From Xanthobacteraceae bacterium (GTDB taxonomy: Bacteria; Pseudomonadota; Alphaproteobacteria; Rhizobiales; Xanthobacteraceae), in NCBI GenBank assembly GCA_029266425.1, contig JAQSWY010000034.1, forward strand, positions 50,837 through 114,836: DNA of 64,000 nt. Reading direction: 5' to 3'. Shown here one piece after another: positions 17,317 to 26,139 of this stretch; position 1 is the stretch's first letter; each line of letters begins with the position of its first letter. The translations under genes and the position numbers were made by a program. The notes beneath the pieces are model-generated. The model was not told the DNA's origin. It did no database searches and worked only from the letters and a program-made list of their open reading frames with translations.

Positions 17317-19164
17317 ATGCCCGCATATCGTTCCCGTACCACGACCCACGGCCGCAACATGGCAGGCGCGCGCGGACTCTGGCGCGCCACGGGCATGAAG
17401 GACAGCGACTTCGGCAAGCCGATCATCGCCATCGCGAACTCCTTCACCCAGTTCGTGCCCGGCCATGTCCACCTGAAGGACCTCGGCCAGCTGGTGGCGC
17501 GGGAGATCGAGAAGGCCGGCGGCGTCGCCAAGGAATTCAATACCATCGCGGTCGACGACGGCATCGCCATGGGCCATGACGGCATGCTCTACTCGCTGCC
17601 GTCGCGCGAGCTGATCGCCGACAGCGTCGAATACATGGTCAATGCGCACTGCGCGGACGCGCTCGTCTGCATCTCCAATTGCGACAAGATCACGCCCGGC
17701 ATGCTGATGGCCTCGCTGCGGCTGAACATCCCCACCGTGTTCGTGTCGGGCGGCCCGATGGAGGCTGGCAAGGTCGTCCTGCAGGGCAAGGAGGTCGCGC
17801 TCGATCTCGTCGATGCCATGGTCGCGGCCGCCGACGACCGCGTCTCCGAGGCCGACGTCGCGATCATCGAACGCTCCGCCTGTCCGACCTGCGGTTCCTG
17901 CTCCGGCATGTTCACCGCCAACTCGATGAACTGCCTCACCGAGGCGCTCGGCCTGTCGCTGCCGGGCAATGGCTCGACGCTGGCCACCCATGCCGACCGC
18001 GAGCGGCTTTTCGTCGAGGCCGGCCATATGATCGTCGATCTCGCCCGTCGCTGGTACGAGAACGACGATGCCGACGCGCTGCCGCGCACCATCGCGAACT
18101 TCAAGGCGTTCGAGAACGCGATGAGCCTCGACATCGCCATGGGCGGTTCCACCAACACCGTGCTCCATTTGCTGGCGGCAGCCTATGAGGGCGAAGTGCC
18201 CTTCACCATGGACGACATCGACCGCCTGTCGCGGCGCATTCCGGTGCTGTGCAAGGTGGCCCCCGCAAAGTCCGACGTGCACATGGAGGACGTCCATCGC
18301 GCCGGCGGCGTCATGGGCATCCTCGGCGAGCTCGGCCGCGCCGGCCTGCTCCATCTCGACCAGCCGATGATCCATAGTGCGTCGCTCCGCGAGGCGCTGC
18401 AGCGCTGGGACATAGCCGAATCCGGCAGCGAGGCGGTGCGGAATTTCTACCGCGCCGCGCCCGGCGGCGTGCCGACGCAGACCGCCTTCAGCCAGGATCG
18501 CCGCTGGGACGAACTCGATCTCGACCGCAGCGCCGGCGTGATCCGTGACGCCGAGCATGCCTTCTCCAGGGATGGCGGGCTCGCGGTGCTGAAGGGCGAT
18601 CTCGCGGTGGACGGCTGCATCGTGAAGACCGCGGGAGTCGACGAATCGATCCTGATTTTTACCGGCCCCGCCAAGGTATTTGAAAGCCAGGACGATGCCG
18701 TCAGCGGCATTCTCGGCGGCCGGGTGAAGGCCGGCGAGGTCGTGGTCATCCGCTATGAAGGACCGCGCGGCGGGCCGGGCATGCAGGAAATGCTCTATCC
18801 GACCAGCTATCTGAAGTCGAAGGGGCTCGGCAAGGCGTGCGCGCTGGTCACCGATGGACGCTTCTCGGGCGGCTCTTCGGGCTTGTCGATCGGCCACGTC
18901 TCCCCGGAGGCCGCGGAGGGCGGGCTGATCGCGCTGGTCGAGGATGGCGACCTGATCGAGATCGACATCCCCAACCGTTCGATCCGGCTCGCGGTTGCGC
19001 CCGAGGTGCTGGAGGCGCGCCGGGCGGCCGAGCTGGCGCGCGGTGCGGATGCGTGGAAGCCGAGCGGGCGCAAGAGGAAGGTGTCTTCGGCGCTCAGGGC
19101 CTATGCGGCGTTCGCGACCAGCGCGGCGCGCGGTGCGGTGAGAGACCTCGATCAGGCGAGGTAA
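17317..19164 (+). CDS. ilvD: Dihydroxy-acid dehydratase
   Basis: 615 residues, the expected size. Conserved cluster-binding cysteines occur in [11 protein letters not shown] and [27 protein letters not shown]-terminal [21 protein letters not shown] is also diagnostic. The enzyme converts 2,3-dihydroxy-3-methyl(butanoate/pentanoate) to the 2-oxo acids of valine and isoleucine synthesis, and feeds pantothenate synthesis. It stands alone; the next gene is convergent, 15 bases away. Confidence 0.97.
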   Translation: MPAYRSRTTTHGRNMAGARGLWRATGMKDSDFGKPIIAIANSFTQFVPGHVHLKDLGQLVAREIEKAGGVAKEFNTIAVDDGIAMGHDGMLYSLPSRELIADSVEYMVNAHCADALVCISNCDKITPGMLMASLRLNIPTVFVSGGPMEAGKVVLQGKEVALDLVDAMVAAADDRVSEADVAIIERSACPTCGSCSGMFTANSMNCLTEALGLSLPGNGSTLATHADRERLFVEAGHMIVDLARRWYENDDADALPRTIANFKAFENAMSLDIAMGGSTNTVLHLLAAAYEGEVPFTMDDIDRLSRRIPVLCKVAPAKSDVHMEDVHRAGGVMGILGELGRAGLLHLDQPMIHSASLREALQRWDIAESGSEAVRNFYRAAPGGVPTQTAFSQDRRWDELDLDRSAGVIRDAEHAFSRDGGLAVLKGDLAVDGCIVKTAGVDESILIFTGPAKVFESQDDAVSGILGGRVKAGEVVVIRYEGPRGGPGMQEMLYPTSYLKSKGLGKACALVTDGRFSGGSSGLSIGHVSPEAAEGGLIALVEDGDLIEIDIPNRSIRLAVAPEVLEARRAAELARGADAWKPSGRKRKVSSALRAYAAFATSAARGAVRDLDQAR

Positions 19165-19179
19165 GGCCACCTCGGCGGA

Positions 19180-19881
19180 TCATTCGCCGTGGACGGGAAA
19201 CTCTTTCCAGATGATCTCGGCGCAGGCGTGGGAACTTGCCAAGGCTGCCATGTGGTCGGGGCCCGACATCAGGTCCCGCACATGCCACTTCCGTGGCGTG
19301 CCCTTCACGCCGCGAATCATCACGATCGAAGCCTCGTCGCCGGAGAAATTCGAGACGGCGAAGCTGCTCAAGGGAAGATTGAGCCCCAGCCCGGTCGCCT
19401 TGGCGACCGCCTCCTTGCGGGTCCAATAGGACAGGAAGGTGCCGACGCTCCGATCGGTGCGGAGCAGCAGCTCCCGCTCGGTCTCGTCGAAGAACTCGCG
19501 GACGATCTCGGTCCAGCGGGGAACCTCTCGCACCGTCTCTACGTCGACCCCGATTTCGCTGTGCGCGCTCAGGGCCAGCAATCCGAGGGCGCCCGAATGC
19601 GAGACATTGAAGAAGACGCCGGGCCGATCGAGCACGATCGGCTTTCCCCGGGCGCTCAGTCCCAGGGTGACATGCGCGGGCTCGATGCCGAGCTCGCCGC
19701 CAAGTATCTGCCGGAGAGCCATGCGGCGCGACAGGAAGCGGTGACGCAGGAGCGGCGTGGCGAAGCCGGCCGCACGCTCCAACTCCTCGCGAACGAGCAC
19801 GTCGGTCGCTCGGGCAAGGTCGATCTCGTCCAGCGCCATGCGCCAGACCTTGATCGCGTCACTTGTGCCGCGCGCGTGCAC
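19180..19881 (-). CDS. 4'-phosphopantetheinyl transferase (Sfp type)
   Basis: 233 residues from a GTG at 19881, only 3 bases after the stop of the large synthase gene. Family motifs: KPIVLDRPGVFFNVSHSG, IGVDVETVRE (Mg-binding Asp/Glu) and FLSYWTRKEAVAKATGLGL. It transfers phosphopantetheine from CoA to carrier-protein serines. Placement directly behind the megasynthase, with a free acyl carrier protein upstream, indicates a dedicated enzyme activating both carriers. Confidence 0.93.
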   Translation of the reverse strand: MHARGTSDAIKVWRMALDEIDLARATDVLVREELERAAGFATPLLRHRFLSRRMALRQILGGELGIEPAHVTLGLSARGKPIVLDRPGVFFNVSHSGALGLLALSAHSEIGVDVETVREVPRWTEIVREFFDETERELLLRTDRSVGTFLSYWTRKEAVAKATGLGLNLPLSSFAVSNFSGDEASIVMIRGVKGTPRKWHVRDLMSGPDHMAALASSHACAEIIWKEFPVHGE

Positions 19882-19884
19882 TCG

Positions 19885-22800
19885 TCAGGCCGCTCGCAGG
19901 AACCGGGCCCCGCTCGCGACCACATTCGCCACGGTGCGGGTCCAGACCTTCCAGCGCTTCCTCTTGACTTCCGCGCCCTGAAGGATCGCCAGCAGGTCCC
20001 CCGCCAAGATGTGCGTAAAGGGCTCGAAACCCATCTGGACGTGATTGCAGCGCACCTTGCGGGTGCTGATCGCGGCTCTCGTATAGTCGCGCCAGCGATA
20101 CTCCAGCCCCTTCTGGCGCGTTGCCCGGAACAGCAGGATCGGCACGTCGCTCGACGGCGGGTCGTAGCGCCGGAACAGGTGCACGCAATTGGCGTAGACT
20201 GCGATCTTCCGCTTCGCCTCCGAGACCGAATATTCCGGTGGAGCGACCCCCATGCGCTGCGCCGTCGCGATGACCTGCTCGATGGTGACGGTCTGGTTGC
20301 TGACGCGTCGCTTGCCCGGCAGCTCGAACTTGCGCTCGATCGTCTCGAGGTCCGCGGCGAGGATGCGCATCACCTCATCGAAGGTGAGGTCGGGCTCCTC
20401 GCGGCCGTATGGGGTCGGCGTGTCCATAAAGGCCAGCAGGCCGATCTCTTCCCCGGCCTGCCGCAACCGGTGCGCCATCTCATAGGCGACGACGCCGCCG
20501 AACGACCAGCCGATGAGGTAGTACGGCCCCTTGGGCTGAACCCGCCGCATCTCGTCGAGATAGGCGCCCGCCATGTCTTCCACCGACGCTGCCATGGGTT
20601 CGTTGGGTGCGAGCCCCAAGGCCTCGAAGGCATAGACCGGCTGGCCGGGACCGAGCGCCTTGGCGAGCCGCATGAAGGACACGGCGTCGCCGTTGGCGGG
20701 ATGCACGCAGAAGAGCGGGGCGCCGGCATCACCGGTCTGGATCGGCACGACCGCCGAGTAGGCGCGACCGGTTCCGCCTTGCTCAGTGACGAGTTCGATC
20801 AGTTCGGCGAGCCGCGGTCGTTCGAACAGCGCCCTGATCGGCAGGGTGATGCCGTATTGCGAGCGAATCCTCGCCGCGAATTGCACGGCAAGGAGCGAGT
20901 GCACGCCGATCTCGAAGAAATTGTCGTCAATGCCGACGCGCTCGACGCCGAGTATTTCGGCCAGTGTCGTCGCGAGCTCGGCCTCCAGCCGGGTCCGAGG
21001 CGCACGATAGGCGGTGGCGCTCGTGCGTTCGACCGTGTTGGCGGCGCGCGCGGCGTGCTCCACGGCTTCGACGCGATTGAGCTGCCGGGCGATTATCTCC
21101 CAAATCTCCGGGGCGAGCGCACCGGGTCTCAATGTGACAGGAGCCGCCTCGATGAGACTCGCGTCTTCGGCCGGCGCCTCCTCCGGGTAGAAGCGGCATT
21201 CGGCAGCCTGCGCCGCGGGCGTATCGAGAGTCACCGCCCCGTCCGGCGCGATGATGGCGCCGGGGAGGGCGGCGAGGAACTGGCGCACCGGCTGGTTGCG
21301 CGGCAGATTCAGCGCGGCAACCCGAATCGTCTCCAGGCCCTCGGCGAGCGCGTGGCGCCCCAGCTCGGCGATCATGGCATGCTCGACACCTCGGCCGAGG
21401 ACGCGGCAGCTCATGAGGAAGGCATCGGTGACCAGCGCACAGCCGTCGCGATGTGCCAGGATGAGCCCGACAAGGCCATAGTCCCCGAAGCGGTCGGCGA
21501 CCGATATCGCCCGGACCAACGCCTTGCCGCGAGCGGCGGCGAACTCGGCGGCCGGACGCGAGATGCCGTTGATGTTGAACTGGTTGGTACGCTCGGTCAG
21601 TTGCTGGAGCCGCTTAAGCTCCTCCTCGCGAGGTTCCTCGGAGCGGATCTCAAGCCGCAATTCCTCGATGAAGCGGGCATAGTCGCCGGTGCCGCGCTTG
21701 AGCTCCGCGCGGCGGGCGTTCTCCTTGTAGAATTCGGTACGCTTGCGGTCCTCCGCCGTGGCCACTGCGACGTCGAGCGGCCAGAGATGCTGCGGGTCGC
21801 TGCCCTCGGGAGACGAGAAGTCGACGCCGACGGCGATGATGGACGGGCAGTTCGCGCGGACCTCGGCGATCTCGACCGGGTTGTCGTCGAGGAAGACGAA
21901 GCTGTCCTCGCCGAGCGAGAGCTCGCCGGCGATCGAGCGCAGATTGGATGATTTCGGCTGCCAGTTGATGCGGTGGACGACGATATGCTCCGGCTTGAGC
22001 AGCATGTCGTCGCGTTCCCGCAGCACTGCAAGCACGTCGGCTTCGATGTTCTTGCTGCATAGACCGATGAGGACGCCAGCATTGGCGGCCTCTACCAGCC
22101 TCGCCTGAAGGGCGAGGTGCGGTGCCTCCAGCCTGATTCCGTCGACACCATCCTCGCCGACGACGCCGCCCCAGAGCGTATTGTCGCAGTCGACGACGAT
22201 GACCTTGATCGGATCGCGGAGCATGAGGTGCAGCCGCCGTGCCACGCAGGTAGCCAGCGCCGAATATCCCGCGGCGGTGTACGGAACATGGCCGAGCCGG
22301 TCGCTCTCCGCATCCCGCTCGGCGGCGGTCGGATAGAGCCTGCGCACTTCGGCGGGATCGACGAAGCCGACATTGGCCAGCGCGGCCGTGCCCTGGCGCA
22401 GCACGGCCTCAATCTCGGCCTGCAAGCCGGCATGGGCGCCGCCGTCGTCCCATGCCTCCGACGGCGGACAGATGACGACGATGCAGGGCACGCGGGCTGC
22501 CGAAGCGGCGCCCCGCAGCGCCGAGACGAAGGAATTGGCGATCTCGCGCAGGAAGGGGGCGGCGTCCGATTTCGGATCGTCGTCGCACCGGAAGCGCAGC
22601 CAGTCCTCGACGCGGAGCAGGATCGCAATGCCCTTCGCCGGGCCCGAACGGGTCGCGCTCGTGGGATCGATCAGTTCCTGGAAGATCTGGTTATAGCCGG
22701 CAAATGTTATGTCCGCACCGAGACCGAGGCGGCGCGTCCAATAGCCGAGCGTTCCCTCGATCGGTTCGGCGGTGAAGCTCGAGACGACGCGAATCGCAGG

Positions 22801-24195
22801 AGCCTCAGTCGCAGGTGTGCCCCGGATGTGCCGGCGCCCCTCGTCGGCGAACAGATCAAGGTCCGCTGCGCGGGTCGCGGGGTTGTCGCAGAAGCTGGCG
22901 AACAGCCGCTGGAATCGGTCCAGCAGCATCTCCACCCGGGGCCGGTCCAGATAGGCCGGGTTGAACGCGAACTCGATCAGCACGGGACGATGCCGGTTGT
23001 TCTCCGAGATGTAGATGGCCAGCGGATTGGCCTCGGGGCCACGGAGAATGGCCGGTTCGACGATCGTCCCGGCCATGCTGAAATCGTAGTTCGTCAGCTC
23101 CGCCGGCAGATACGACAGGAAGATATCGAAGACGCCGCGACGGCCTTCCCGGCCGACGCCGAGGGCGCGGCAGATCTCGTCGACCGGTGCGCGCTGGAAC
23201 GGGTAGTCGCGGCCGAGCTGCTCGGTCACGTGGGCGGCGAGCGATCCGAGGTCCATCTGGCGCGCGACCCGGATGGCTGCGGGCATTGCGCCGTTGAACA
23301 TCCCGACCTTGCTTCTTGCCGAGCGCCCGCGACCCGGTACGGCGACGCCGAGGACAACGTTCTCCGACTGCGCAAGGTCGGCGGCCAGTGTCGCGGCGAG
23401 CCCGAGAAACGCCGGTAGCGGACGTACGTTCGCGACGCTGCACGCATTGAGGAAGCGGTCATAATCTTCCCTCGGCAATTCCCATGGCAACAGCACCGCG
23501 GGCGCCCGGGCGACGGCGCTGGCCGCGGCCGAATCGACCTGGCGCGGTGCGAATATCTGCTGGGGGAGGGGGACCAGGCGCTGCTTCCAATGCTCGATAT
23601 CGCGCAGGGCCCGGGCGGAACCGCGATACTGGGTATCCTCGTCGGCGAAGTCGAAATAGCAGGAGCCGGTCGGCAAGGCTTCCTCGTCGCCGGCGACAAG
23701 CGCGTCATAGGCCTGCGCGACCATTCGCGTCAGGATCGGAATCGACAGCCCGTCGACGATCAGATGGTGGCAGCGCAGCAGGCTGTACCAGACATCATCA
23801 TCGATCTTGGCAAGGGTCACGCTGAACAGCGGATGTTCGCCGAGCGGCAACGGCGTGGCGAACAGGCTCTCGGCCATGGCGAGGAACGCAGTCTCGCCAT
23901 CGGGCTCATTCGAGAAATCGATGAAGTGCACGGGGGTGGGGAACCCGCGCTCCAGCCTCTGGCGAGGCTCGATCGGATCGACCTGGAGCATCAGGGCTTC
24001 GTTGCGCGCCATGACAACGCCGATCGCCCTGCCGAACAGGTCGGGGTCGATCGGGCACTCGATGCGAGTGTAGCCGCCTATTTGATAGCTGGCGGCATTG
24101 CCGAACGATTGCAGTTCCAGCCAGATCGACCGCTGACGCGAAGTTAGTTCCACCCAGCCGTTGCGCGACAAGGCATCCATATAATCGCCCCTCAA
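19885..24195 (-). CDS. NRPS-like megasynthase: condensation - FkbH - carrier - thioesterase
   Basis: 1436 residues, four domains. Residues ~15-450 are a condensation domain with intact HHLIVDG (~145). Residues ~470-1000 are a long FkbH-type module: an SGNH-like N-part (GYNQIFQELIDP), then the HAD motif VDCDNTLWGGVVGEDG (~665) and a GNAT-like end (LTERTNQFNI, RFGDYGLVGLIL). A carrier domain has its phosphopantetheine serine in IGVHSLL (~1100). A type I thioesterase follows with GWSFGG (~1229) and a late His in CNHVQM. No adenylation, ketosynthase or acyltransferase domain is seen. FkbH enzymes load glyceryl groups from 1,3-bisphosphoglycerate onto carriers, so I infer a glyceryl-carrier intermediate acylated by the condensation domain and released by the thioesterase. 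It lies 159 bases after the ACP gene and 3 before the PPTase gene. Confidence 0.88.
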   Translation of the reverse strand: MRGDYMDALSRNGWVELTSRQRSIWLELQSFGNAASYQIGGYTRIECPIDPDLFGRAIGVVMARNEALMLQVDPIEPRQRLERGFPTPVHFIDFSNEPDGETAFLAMAESLFATPLPLGEHPLFSVTLAKIDDDVWYSLLRCHHLIVDGLSIPILTRMVAQAYDALVAGDEEALPTGSCYFDFADEDTQYRGSARALRDIEHWKQRLVPLPQQIFAPRQVDSAAASAVARAPAVLLPWELPREDYDRFLNACSVANVRPLPAFLGLAATLAADLAQSENVVLGVAVPGRGRSARSKVGMFNGAMPAAIRVARQMDLGSLAAHVTEQLGRDYPFQRAPVDEICRALGVGREGRRGVFDIFLSYLPAELTNYDFSMAGTIVEPAILRGPEANPLAIYISENNRHRPVLIEFAFNPAYLDRPRVEMLLDRFQRLFASFCDNPATRAADLDLFADEGRRHIRGTPATEAPAIRVVSSFTAEPIEGTLGYWTRRLGLGADITFAGYNQIFQELIDPTSATRSGPAKGIAILLRVEDWLRFRCDDDPKSDAAPFLREIANSFVSALRGAASAARVPCIVVICPPSEAWDDGGAHAGLQAEIEAVLRQGTAALANVGFVDPAEVRRLYPTAAERDAESDRLGHVPYTAAGYSALATCVARRLHLMLRDPIKVIVVDCDNTLWGGVVGEDGVDGIRLEAPHLALQARLVEAANAGVLIGLCSKNIEADVLAVLRERDDMLLKPEHIVVHRINWQPKSSNLRSIAGELSLGEDSFVFLDDNPVEIAEVRANCPSIIAVGVDFSSPEGSDPQHLWPLDVAVATAEDRKRTEFYKENARRAELKRGTGDYARFIEELRLEIRSEEPREEELKRLQQLTERTNQFNINGISRPAAEFAAARGKALVRAISVADRFGDYGLVGLILAHRDGCALVTDAFLMSCRVLGRGVEHAMIAELGRHALAEGLETIRVAALNLPRNQPVRQFLAALPGAIIAPDGAVTLDTPAAQAAECRFYPEEAPAEDASLIEAAPVTLRPGALAPEIWEIIARQLNRVEAVEHAARAANTVERTSATAYRAPRTRLEAELATTLAEILGVERVGIDDNFFEIGVHSLLAVQFAARIRSQYGITLPIRALFERPRLAELIELVTEQGGTGRAYSAVVPIQTGDAGAPLFCVHPANGDAVSFMRLAKALGPGQPVYAFEALGLAPNEPMAASVEDMAGAYLDEMRRVQPKGPYYLIGWSFGGVVAYEMAHRLRQAGEEIGLLAFMDTPTPYGREEPDLTFDEVMRILAADLETIERKFELPGKRRVSNQTVTIEQVIATAQRMGVAPPEYSVSEAKRKIAVYANCVHLFRRYDPPSSDVPILLFRATRQKGLEYRWRDYTRAAISTRKVRCNHVQMGFEPFTHILAGDLLAILQGAEVKRKRWKVWTRTVANVVASGARFLRAA

Positions 24196-24354
24196 TCAAG
24201 TCGGAGAGCTGCGCCCGCAAAAACACAGCGCCGCCGACTTCAGTCTCAGCTTTGATGTACCGTCCGGGCGGTGCAATTCGAAAGCCAAGTATCGGCGGAC
24301 CATTCCGCCTCTACAGTGCTCCGATGTGCGCCGTCCGGAACCCGCTCGGCACTG

Positions 24355-24642
24355 CTAAGCAGCAGGCATTGCCTGCTCTCGAGCATTGGTCGCTCCATCA
24401 AGAAGCACCAATACTTCGTTGATCAGTGTTCCGACTGTAACGTCGGTATTATTGAGGGGGCCGTCGTTTGGAATCTCGATGCCGAATCGGCTCTCGAGCT
24501 TGAATATTGTCTCTATGAGATCGAGCGAGGAAATGCCAAGATCTGCAACAGGCTGGTCCACATCGATCACCTTCGGATCGATGCCGGTCTCTCCCGCGAC
24601 AACGGCAATGATATCCTCGATGCGAGGATCATCTATCCGCAT
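24355..24642 (-). CDS. Free-standing acyl carrier protein
   Basis: 95 residues, acidic, with the 4'-phosphopantetheine site LGISSLDLIETIFKLE (Ser in SSLD, ~residue 38). It is distinct from housekeeping AcpP (no canonical DSLD). First gene of a minus-strand operon with the condensation-FkbH synthase and PPTase, so it probably delivers the acyl group to the condensation domain, or receives the glyceryl unit. No acyl-ACP ligase is nearby, so the acyl source is unknown. Upstream is a 270-base divergent promoter region shared with the MdtA-like pump. Confidence 0.88.
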   Translation of the reverse strand: MRIDDPRIEDIIAVVAGETGIDPKVIDVDQPVADLGISSLDLIETIFKLESRFGIEIPNDGPLNNTDVTVGTLINEVLVLLDGATNAREQAMPAA

Positions 24643-24694
24643 GACTGTTCCCTAACGTCATTCGACGTTTTTGAGAATGATTTTGCGGAATCCT

Positions 24695-24756
24695 CAAGTG
24701 GAAAACTGCCACTTGTTTGTCCGCCCCCATAGACATAATGCATTGCACAATTGCAC
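24695..24756. promoter_or_regulatory. Inverted and direct repeats in the synthase/pump divergent promoter
   Basis: CAAGTGG-N7-CCACTTG is a perfect 7-base dyad at 24695-24715, 53 bases from the ACP start. ATTGCAC occurs twice in tandem at 24742-24748 and 24750-24756. The region is AT-richer than its surroundings. Both are candidate operators that could co-regulate the biosynthetic operon and the divergent pump; no regulator gene is adjacent. Confidence 0.45.
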
Positions 24757-24912
24757 TTGTCTACTGCACACGTCATCCGATAACCAGTGCAGGCAAACGA
24801 TCTTGGGGGAGATGGTGCCATGTTGCCACACATGAACTGCTGCGTTGCAAACCAACTGTGGCCGATGCACTATGCCGCATGATTACTTGCCAAGGGGCGG
24901 GCAGGCGCCAGG

Positions 24913-26139
24913 ATGAAGCCCTATACGAAGAAGTTTGTCGGCCTGATGCTGCTTGGCGGTGTCTGCTGGAGCATCGTGTCGAGTACTCAACTCGGGTGGA
25001 GCGCCATTGCTCCCCGGGCGCCGGGCATGGCCGATGACGTGCGCACCGCAAGCGGGGCGGGGGCTACCCCGGTCATAGCCGCCTTTGCCGAAAAGCGCAC
25101 CGTGCCGATCTTCCGTACCGGCCTCGGTTCGGTGCAGGCGTTCAATTCGGTCACGGTGACCTCGCGCGTGGACGGACAGCTCGACCAGCTGCTTTTCACC
25201 GAAGGGCAGGAGGTCAAGGCCGGTCAGGTCCTGGCCGTCATCGACCCGCGCCCCTATCAGGCCGCGGTTCGGCAGGCCGAGGCGCAGGTCCGCGTCAGCG
25301 AGGCTAAGATCGTCGCTGCCAAGGCCGACCTTAGCCGGCTTGAGGAGCTGCAGAAGACCGGCGTCGGGTCGCGGCAGGCGCTCGATGCGAAGCGGGCGGA
25401 TGTCGGTCAGCTCCAGGCGACCATCGAGGCCGCCCAGGCGGAAGCCGAGCGGGCGCGACTCGATCTCGAATATACGAGCATCACGTCGCCGATCGATGGT
25501 CACGCCGGACTTCGCCAGGTCGATACCGGCAACATGATCATGGCGATCGACCGCAAGTCGATTGTCGTCGTCACGCAGCTCCAGCCGATCTCCGTCGTGT
25601 TCTCGCTGCCCCAGGAGGACCGGGTACAGGTGTCCGAGCAACTGGCGAAGAACCGGGAGCTGCCGGTCTATGCCTTTGCCCGGGACAGCCGGACCCAGCT
25701 CGCTCAGGGCACGCTGACGATGGTCGACAACCAGATCGATCCGAAGACCGGCACCTTCAAGCTGAAGGCAACCTTCCCGAACACGAACAATGCCCTCTGG
25801 CCGGGCCAGTTCGTCACCGTGCGCCTTCTGCTGATGCAGCGCCCGGACGCCATCGTGGTGCCTGCGCCTGCCGTGCAGCGCGGACCGGACGGCACCTACG
25901 TCTATGTCATCGACAGCGACGACAAGGTCGCCATGCGCTCCGTCGATGTCGGACAGGTGCAGGACGGAGTGGCGACGCTCGAGGAGGGCTTGACCCGCGG
26001 CGAGCGCGTCGTCGTGGACGGTCAGTACAAGCTGCAGCCCGGCGACCGCGTCTCGATCAGCGGCGCCGAGCGGCCGGGCGGTGACGGGCAGCCCTTCTAT
26101 CCGGTGCCGCCCGAGCGCAGCGCGGCGCCGCCCTCATGA
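24913..26139 (+). CDS. RND efflux periplasmic adaptor (MdtA-like)
   Basis: 408 residues. N-terminal hydrophobic anchor (about 8-28), then the adaptor pattern: SVTVTSRVDGQLDQLLFTEGQEVKAGQVLAVIDPRPYQAAV, a coiled-coil hairpin, DLEYTSITSPIDGHAGLRQVD, and a beta-barrel and membrane-proximal domain. Followed by two RND permeases with a 4-base overlap (ATGA at 26136), the arrangement seen in MdtABC. Divergent from the ACP-megasynthase operon, which suggests the pump exports that pathway's product; this is inference. Confidence 0.92.
   Translation: MKPYTKKFVGLMLLGGVCWSIVSSTQLGWSAIAPRAPGMADDVRTASGAGATPVIAAFAEKRTVPIFRTGLGSVQAFNSVTVTSRVDGQLDQLLFTEGQEVKAGQVLAVIDPRPYQAAVRQAEAQVRVSEAKIVAAKADLSRLEELQKTGVGSRQALDAKRADVGQLQATIEAAQAEAERARLDLEYTSITSPIDGHAGLRQVDTGNMIMAIDRKSIVVVTQLQPISVVFSLPQEDRVQVSEQLAKNRELPVYAFARDSRTQLAQGTLTMVDNQIDPKTGTFKLKATFPNTNNALWPGQFVTVRLLLMQRPDAIVVPAPAVQRGPDGTYVYVIDSDDKVAMRSVDVGQVQDGVATLEEGLTRGERVVVDGQYKLQPGDRVSISGAERPGGDGQPFYPVPPERSAAPPS

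Noticed and set aside
22117..23418. 433-codon plus-strand frame inside the megasynthase gene
   Set aside because: Antisense shadow; the minus strand carries the condensation and FkbH motifs throughout.
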